Of a stretch of DNA of 17,158 nt, positions 14,687-17,158 are shown piece by piece (positions within the stretch are counted from its first letter, which is position 1; each line of letters starts with the position of its first letter). Origin of the DNA: a candidate division WOR-3 bacterium (GTDB lineage: Bacteria > Hydrothermota > UBA3072); assembly GCA_039804165.1 (NCBI GenBank), contig JBDRZZ010000031.1, positions 1 through 17,158 on the forward strand, read 5' to 3'. Below the pieces are notes generated by a model that saw only the letters and a program-made list of their open reading frames with translations, made no database searches and had not been told where the DNA came from. Position numbers and translations under genes: made by a program.

Positions 14687-15061
14687 TTACTTCTGTTCTT
14701 TTCTCTTTCGAAAACCATATTTATATTTTAGCCTATATCTAATTTTTTCTTTTATATTTTTGTATTTTCTTTCTTTTAAATTAATTATTATATTTTCTGA
14801 ATTAATATCGATAATCTTTCCCTCTAACTCTATCCAGGAACCTATTTCTTCTTTATTAATTATAACAGGTTCTTTAGAAACAAGATATTTTGAACTAGGA
14901 ATACACCCAACAGACCCAAATTGAAGCAGGAATATTAATATAATAAGTTTTGACACTGTTTTGATAGAAGACAATTGTCTTGGACCGGAAAAAGTGGGAA
15001 TTTTTTGCCCTATTTTTATGTTAGAGTTGCCCGCCTTAATTTGGGTTATTAATTTAAGCAA
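14687..15061 (-). CDS. Small hypothetical protein, possible lipoprotein
   Basis: 124 aa from a TTG start. The start is supported by a strong GGGGAGG site (15074-15068) with a 6-nt spacer. A hydrophobic stretch (about residues 39-49, KLIILIFLLQF) ends in SVGC, a passable lipobox with C53. About 38 residues precede it, which is long for a signal peptide, so the true start may be the TTG at residue 30 or the GTG at residue 36. The C-terminal part is charged (GSWIELEGKIIDINSENIII, then a Lys/Arg-rich tail) and resembles a small beta-barrel-like domain with a basic end. No family recognised. It sits in decayed DNA and could itself be a fragment. Confidence 0.4.
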   Translation of the reverse strand: MLKLITQIKAGNSNIKIGQKIPTFSGPRQLSSIKTVSKLIILIFLLQFGSVGCIPSSKYLVSKEPVIINKEEIGSWIELEGKIIDINSENIIINLKERKYKNIKEKIRYRLKYKYGFRKRKEQK

Positions 15062-15103
15062 CTTTTGCCTCCCCTTAACCTTAATTCCCTCCTCTCTAAA
15101 TAA

Positions 15104-15567
15104 CTAAACCCAGTATATGCCTCGATTGGCCTCCTTAAACCTATTATGAGGTCGCTCCCAATTGTAATAATCCCTGTATCTATTTACTATCTCCATCACC
15201 TCAAAAGGACTCTCAGGATACTCGTAATAAATAGCTTCCTCTTTAAGATTACAATGAAATCTCTCTATTACCCCTATATGCTTGGGCATCCTGTGACCTA
15301 TCCTTATGTGTCTCAATGAGTTCTCTATTTCTTCTACTATATCCTTTCTGAATCTATTTGCTGTAAAAGTAACTCCATTATCCGTTACAAGAACAATTTC
15401 ATCTTCTATTTTGCCATGTATACTTTCCGCTTCTCTTATCGCTTCTTTTAATGCTTTTATACCTTCTTTCGCAGTATAACTCGGGGTAAGATAGTAAGAT
15501 AGGTAGCAAGGACATATCTGGAATAGTAATCTATTAAGTCTATTATATACCAGTAGGGGTTGGTTAA
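15104..15567 (-). pseudogene. Truncated, frameshifted DDE (rve, IS3/IS481-like) transposase
   Basis: Two frames give an integrase-core transposase without its N-terminus. The first, next to the IS256 end, reads NPYWYIIDLIDYYSRYVLAT (first catalytic Asp). After a frameshift near 15485 the second frame reads PSYTAKEGIKALKEA, ILVTDNG-type VLVTDNGVTF (second Asp), GVIERFHCNLKEEA (Glu) and YYNWERPH, ending at a stop at 15104. The D-to-E gap is 38 residues, close to DD35E. The DNA-binding N-terminal part is missing: the frame is cut at the left end of the IS256 element, and I could not find the missing part beyond that element's right end. It is inactive. Confidence 0.75.
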
Positions 15568-15579
15568 AAAATTGTGTCT
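15568..15579 (+). repeat. Left terminal inverted repeat of the IS256-family element
   Basis: AAAATTGTGTCT, the exact reverse complement of 16956-16967. Identity stops on both sides of the 12 bases. Confidence 0.65.
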
Positions 15580-15637
15580 ATGAAGGGGAGGAGGTGATTA
15601 ATTAAATGGTAGGGTTGGGAGGAGTAACCCCTCGACC

Positions 15638-15665
15638 TTGATGGTTTTTTTAATTTGGATATAAT
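15638..15665 (+). promoter_or_regulatory. Likely promoter of the IS256-family transposase
   Basis: TTGATG (15638-15643) and a perfect TATAAT (15660-15665) are separated by 16 bp, inside the left end of the element and oriented towards the transposase. Transcription would begin near 15672, giving a leader of about 75 nt that contains the hairpin at 15708-15735. Confidence 0.55.
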
Positions 15666-15707
15666 GAGAAACGGATTGTTATTGGTAAGTTTAACCCTAA
15701 AAAAAGA

Positions 15708-15735
15708 CCTCTTCTCCTTAAATGCGGAGAAGAGG
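15708..15735 (+). promoter_or_regulatory. Perfect 10-bp hairpin in the transposase leader
   Basis: CCTCTTCTCC and GGAGAAGAGG form a perfect stem with an 8-nt loop that contains an in-frame ATG (15722). No T-run follows, so it is not an intrinsic terminator. It ends 13 nt before the preferred start at 15749 and could limit translation of read-through mRNA, as leader hairpins do in some other insertion sequences (IS10, IS50). That role is inference. Confidence 0.5.
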
Positions 15736-15748
15736 CAAAGGATTTATA

Positions 15749-16948
15749 ATGAAAAATAATGTCAATATTGATGAAAAAATCAAGGGATTAATTAAAGAAA
15801 TTGAAGATTCTCCGGATTTATCTCTGAGAATGTTGTTTGGCAAGATATTAAATCAATTCATGAAGGCTGAGAGGAAAGCGTATCTTGAAGGGAGTTTTAA
15901 CAATAGAGGAAACGGTTATTATAAAAGGGGGATTCAGGCTGGAGGTATGAGTTTAGATGTTCAAATTCCCAGAGACAGAGAAGGGGAATTTCGTCCTCAA
16001 ATTTTACCGGATAAGTGGAAAAGAGGTGGTAATGAATACAGGCAATTGCTTTTAAGTTTAGTAAAAAATGGTTATTCAGAGAATAAAATAAGAGGGGTAT
16101 TAAAGGAACTAAATCTTTCCTATGATAAGAGTGAAGTAAAGAAAATAAAAGAGAAATTTCTACTTGAGGTAAAAGAATTCAAGCAAAGGGAACTTGGTAA
16201 AGAATGGTTTACTATATTTATAGACGCTGATGAAGTAGAAGTGAAAGAAGATGGGAAAGTAAGGAAGGCACAGGTTTACACGGTTATCGGTATAGACCTT
16301 AAGGGGAATAAAGATCTTCTTACCTGGAGAATATATTTTGGTTCGGAGAAAAAATCCTGGTGGATAGAACTTTTTAGAGACCTTGCCTCCAGAGGTCTTG
16401 AGGGTGTTTCTGTAATAATATCTGATGATTTTCCGGGAATGAGGGAAGCAGTGAAAGAGATTTTTCCGGAATCCAATCATCAGCTCTTCTATGTTCATTT
16501 GCAGAGGAATACCAAGCATAATATGGAGAGAGAAGATAGTCAGGAGTTTAATAAGGTATTAAGAAGAATTAAAGAGTTACCTGATTATGATAGTGGATGT
16601 AAAATGTTCGAAGAATTATGTAATGAGTTTAAAGACAAGTATCCTAATTATATGGAATATTTACTTGAAAGAAAGGAAAACTATCTCCAGTTTTTGAAAT
16701 ATCCGGAGGGAATAAGAAAGTTTATTTATACTTCTAATATAGCGGAATCCTTTAATAGTTTGATAGAGGGAGTAAGATATGAAAGGGGATGGTATTTTCA
16801 ATCTACGGAGATACTGGATATAAGCGTGCTTTTGATATATAAGCGGTTGAGTTCAGTTCCCTGGAGAAAACCTCATCCACATTTAAGATCGGAGCAGTAT
16901 CGGTTAAATAGAATTTACCACTTGCAATATTCCAGGGAGGAATTATAA
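15749..16948 (+). CDS. IS256-family (mutator-type) transposase
   Basis: 399 aa, full length for the family and without internal stops. The N-terminal region has the family pattern (RKAYLEGSFNNRGNGYYKR, then VQIPRDREGEFRPQILP). The catalytic domain shows a first Asp in WFTIFIDADEVEVKEDG, a second in VIISDDFPGMREAVKEIFPE with the following HLQRN, and a Glu in TSNIAESFNSLIEGVR. Usual IS256 proteins have DG/DA at the second Asp and Cys in the QxCxxH segment; here these are DD and QLFYVH, so it is a divergent branch. I chose the ATG at 15749 because AAAGGA lies six bases upstream; the in-frame ATG at 15722 is in a hairpin loop and has no such site. Confidence 0.88.
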   Translation: MKNNVNIDEKIKGLIKEIEDSPDLSLRMLFGKILNQFMKAERKAYLEGSFNNRGNGYYKRGIQAGGMSLDVQIPRDREGEFRPQILPDKWKRGGNEYRQLLLSLVKNGYSENKIRGVLKELNLSYDKSEVKKIKEKFLLEVKEFKQRELGKEWFTIFIDADEVEVKEDGKVRKAQVYTVIGIDLKGNKDLLTWRIYFGSEKKSWWIELFRDLASRGLEGVSVIISDDFPGMREAVKEIFPESNHQLFYVHLQRNTKHNMEREDSQEFNKVLRRIKELPDYDSGCKMFEELCNEFKDKYPNYMEYLLERKENYLQFLKYPEGIRKFIYTSNIAESFNSLIEGVRYERGWYFQSTEILDISVLLIYKRLSSVPWRKPHPHLRSEQYRLNRIYHLQYSREEL

Positions 16949-16955
16949 TATGCTC

Positions 16956-16967
16956 AGACACAATTTT
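16956..16967 (-). repeat. Right terminal inverted repeat of the IS256-family element
   Basis: AGACACAATTTT, the exact reverse complement of 15568-15579, beginning eight bases after the transposase stop. Confidence 0.65.
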
Positions 16968-17015
16968 CGGGGTAACTCTCCCGTGGTGCTCCATCATCAT
17001 CTTCGTTTACCAATG

Positions 17016-17156
17016 TTATTGCTGAAGAATTTTGTATTCTCTCGTTCTCCTCTGAAACAGGGGGCCGTTTCGTAGGTTAAATACAACAAGATCTACATAA
17101 ACAATACCTATATCTACACTATCCTTAACTTCTTTATCCTCTTTGTATTTAAGAGT
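17016..17156 (-). CDS. Partial open frame at the window edge (C-terminal end of an unknown protein)
   Basis: On the minus strand a frame is open from the window edge to a TAA at 17018-17016, reading TLKYKEDKEVKDSVDIGIVY, then VDLVVFNLRNGPLFQRR. It looks protein-like and would be the last 46 residues of a gene that begins outside the window, but it is too short to name. Between its stop and the IS end (16968-17015) I see nothing. It may also be a remnant, like its neighbours. Confidence 0.3.
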   Translation of the reverse strand, partial: TLKYKEDKEVKDSVDIGIVYVDLVVFNLRNGPLFQRRTREYKILQQ

Positions 17157-17158
17157 CA

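Larger units (their letters stand above)
15568..16967 (+). mobile_element. IS256-family insertion sequence
   Basis: A 1.4-kb element bounded by 12-bp perfect inverted repeats (AAAATTGTGTCT at 15568-15579 and its complement at 16956-16967). It holds a single apparently intact mutator-type transposase on the plus strand. Size and layout fit IS256. The eight bases flanking each end (15560-15567 and 16968-16975) agree at only 5 of 8 positions, so a clean target duplication is not visible; either the flanks diverged or one side was rearranged. The left end lies inside a transposase remnant. Confidence 0.75.

Noticed and set aside
15560-15567. Target-site duplication TTGGTTAA versus CGGGGTAA at the IS256 ends
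   Set aside because: Only 5 of 8 positions agree, which is too weak to claim a duplication.
15601-15640. Tiny plus-strand frame starting ATGGTAGGG behind a GGAGGTGA site
   Set aside because: It encodes only 11 residues and is probably incidental in the IS left end, although a leader peptide cannot be excluded.
15615-15655. GGGTT/AACCC stem and later T7 run inside the IS left end as an intrinsic terminator
   Set aside because: The stem is five pairs and separated from the T-run by more than ten bases; the small stem next to the T-run is only three pairs.
1-17158. CRISPR arrays, tRNA or rRNA genes, riboswitches
   Set aside because: No regularly spaced repeats, cloverleaf-like segments or conserved RNA motifs were noticed on either strand.

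Overview
The window is AT-rich bacterial-type DNA. It holds one very long, tightly packed minus-strand operon (13760 down to 296) and, upstream of that operon's start, a decayed stretch of gene remnants and insertion sequences (about 13905 to 17158). Shine-Dalgarno-like sites, TAATG/ATGA start-stop overlaps and an IS256-family element point to a bacterium. The gene content (ion-pumping group 4 [NiFe] hydrogenase, many ferredoxins, no oxidase) points to an anaerobic fermenter, possibly from a thermophilic or candidate-phylum lineage. I cannot name the taxon from the sequence.

The operon has 17 genes. In transcription order they are: a HydB-like iron-sulfur protein; a HydG-like FAD/NAD(P)/[2Fe-2S] flavoprotein; a short molybdopterin-oxidoreductase-like protein that lacks the catalytic Cys/Sec; a 16-Cys HycB/HydN-type ferredoxin; the hydrogenase core (NuoH-, NuoB-, NuoC- and NuoD-like, with all four Ni-binding cysteines in the large subunit); a NuoL/HyfB-like antiporter subunit; a fused MbhD-MbhE protein; MnhB, C, D, E, F and G; and a HycF/HyfH-type ferredoxin. 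Neighbours overlap or lie within a few bases of each other, so they are probably co-transcribed and co-assembled.

My reading is a modular membrane complex. NAD(P)H or a similar donor would pass electrons through the HydG/HydB pair, the dead Fdh-like protein and the HycB-like ferredoxin to a proton-reducing [NiFe] site, with coupling to Na+/H+ translocation through two large antiporter subunits and a full Mrp/Mnh set. The reverse direction is also possible. It resembles an Mrp-linked formate hydrogenlyase (Mfh/Mbh type) in which the formate module has been replaced by a pyridine-nucleotide module. The parts are recognised families; the combined function is inference.

Upstream of the operon (13777-13833) are a TTGACA/TATAAC pair and a 14-bp perfect palindrome resembling Rex, CRP or FNR operators, which would suit redox control. 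Beyond it are a broken SBBP beta-propeller fragment, a frameshifted unknown gene, a possible small lipoprotein gene, and a frameshifted rve-type transposase remnant cut by an IS256-family element (15568-16967) that has a promoter, a hairpin leader and an apparently intact transposase. Positions 1-295 hold only a short open frame on the plus strand. I saw no tRNA, rRNA or CRISPR array.
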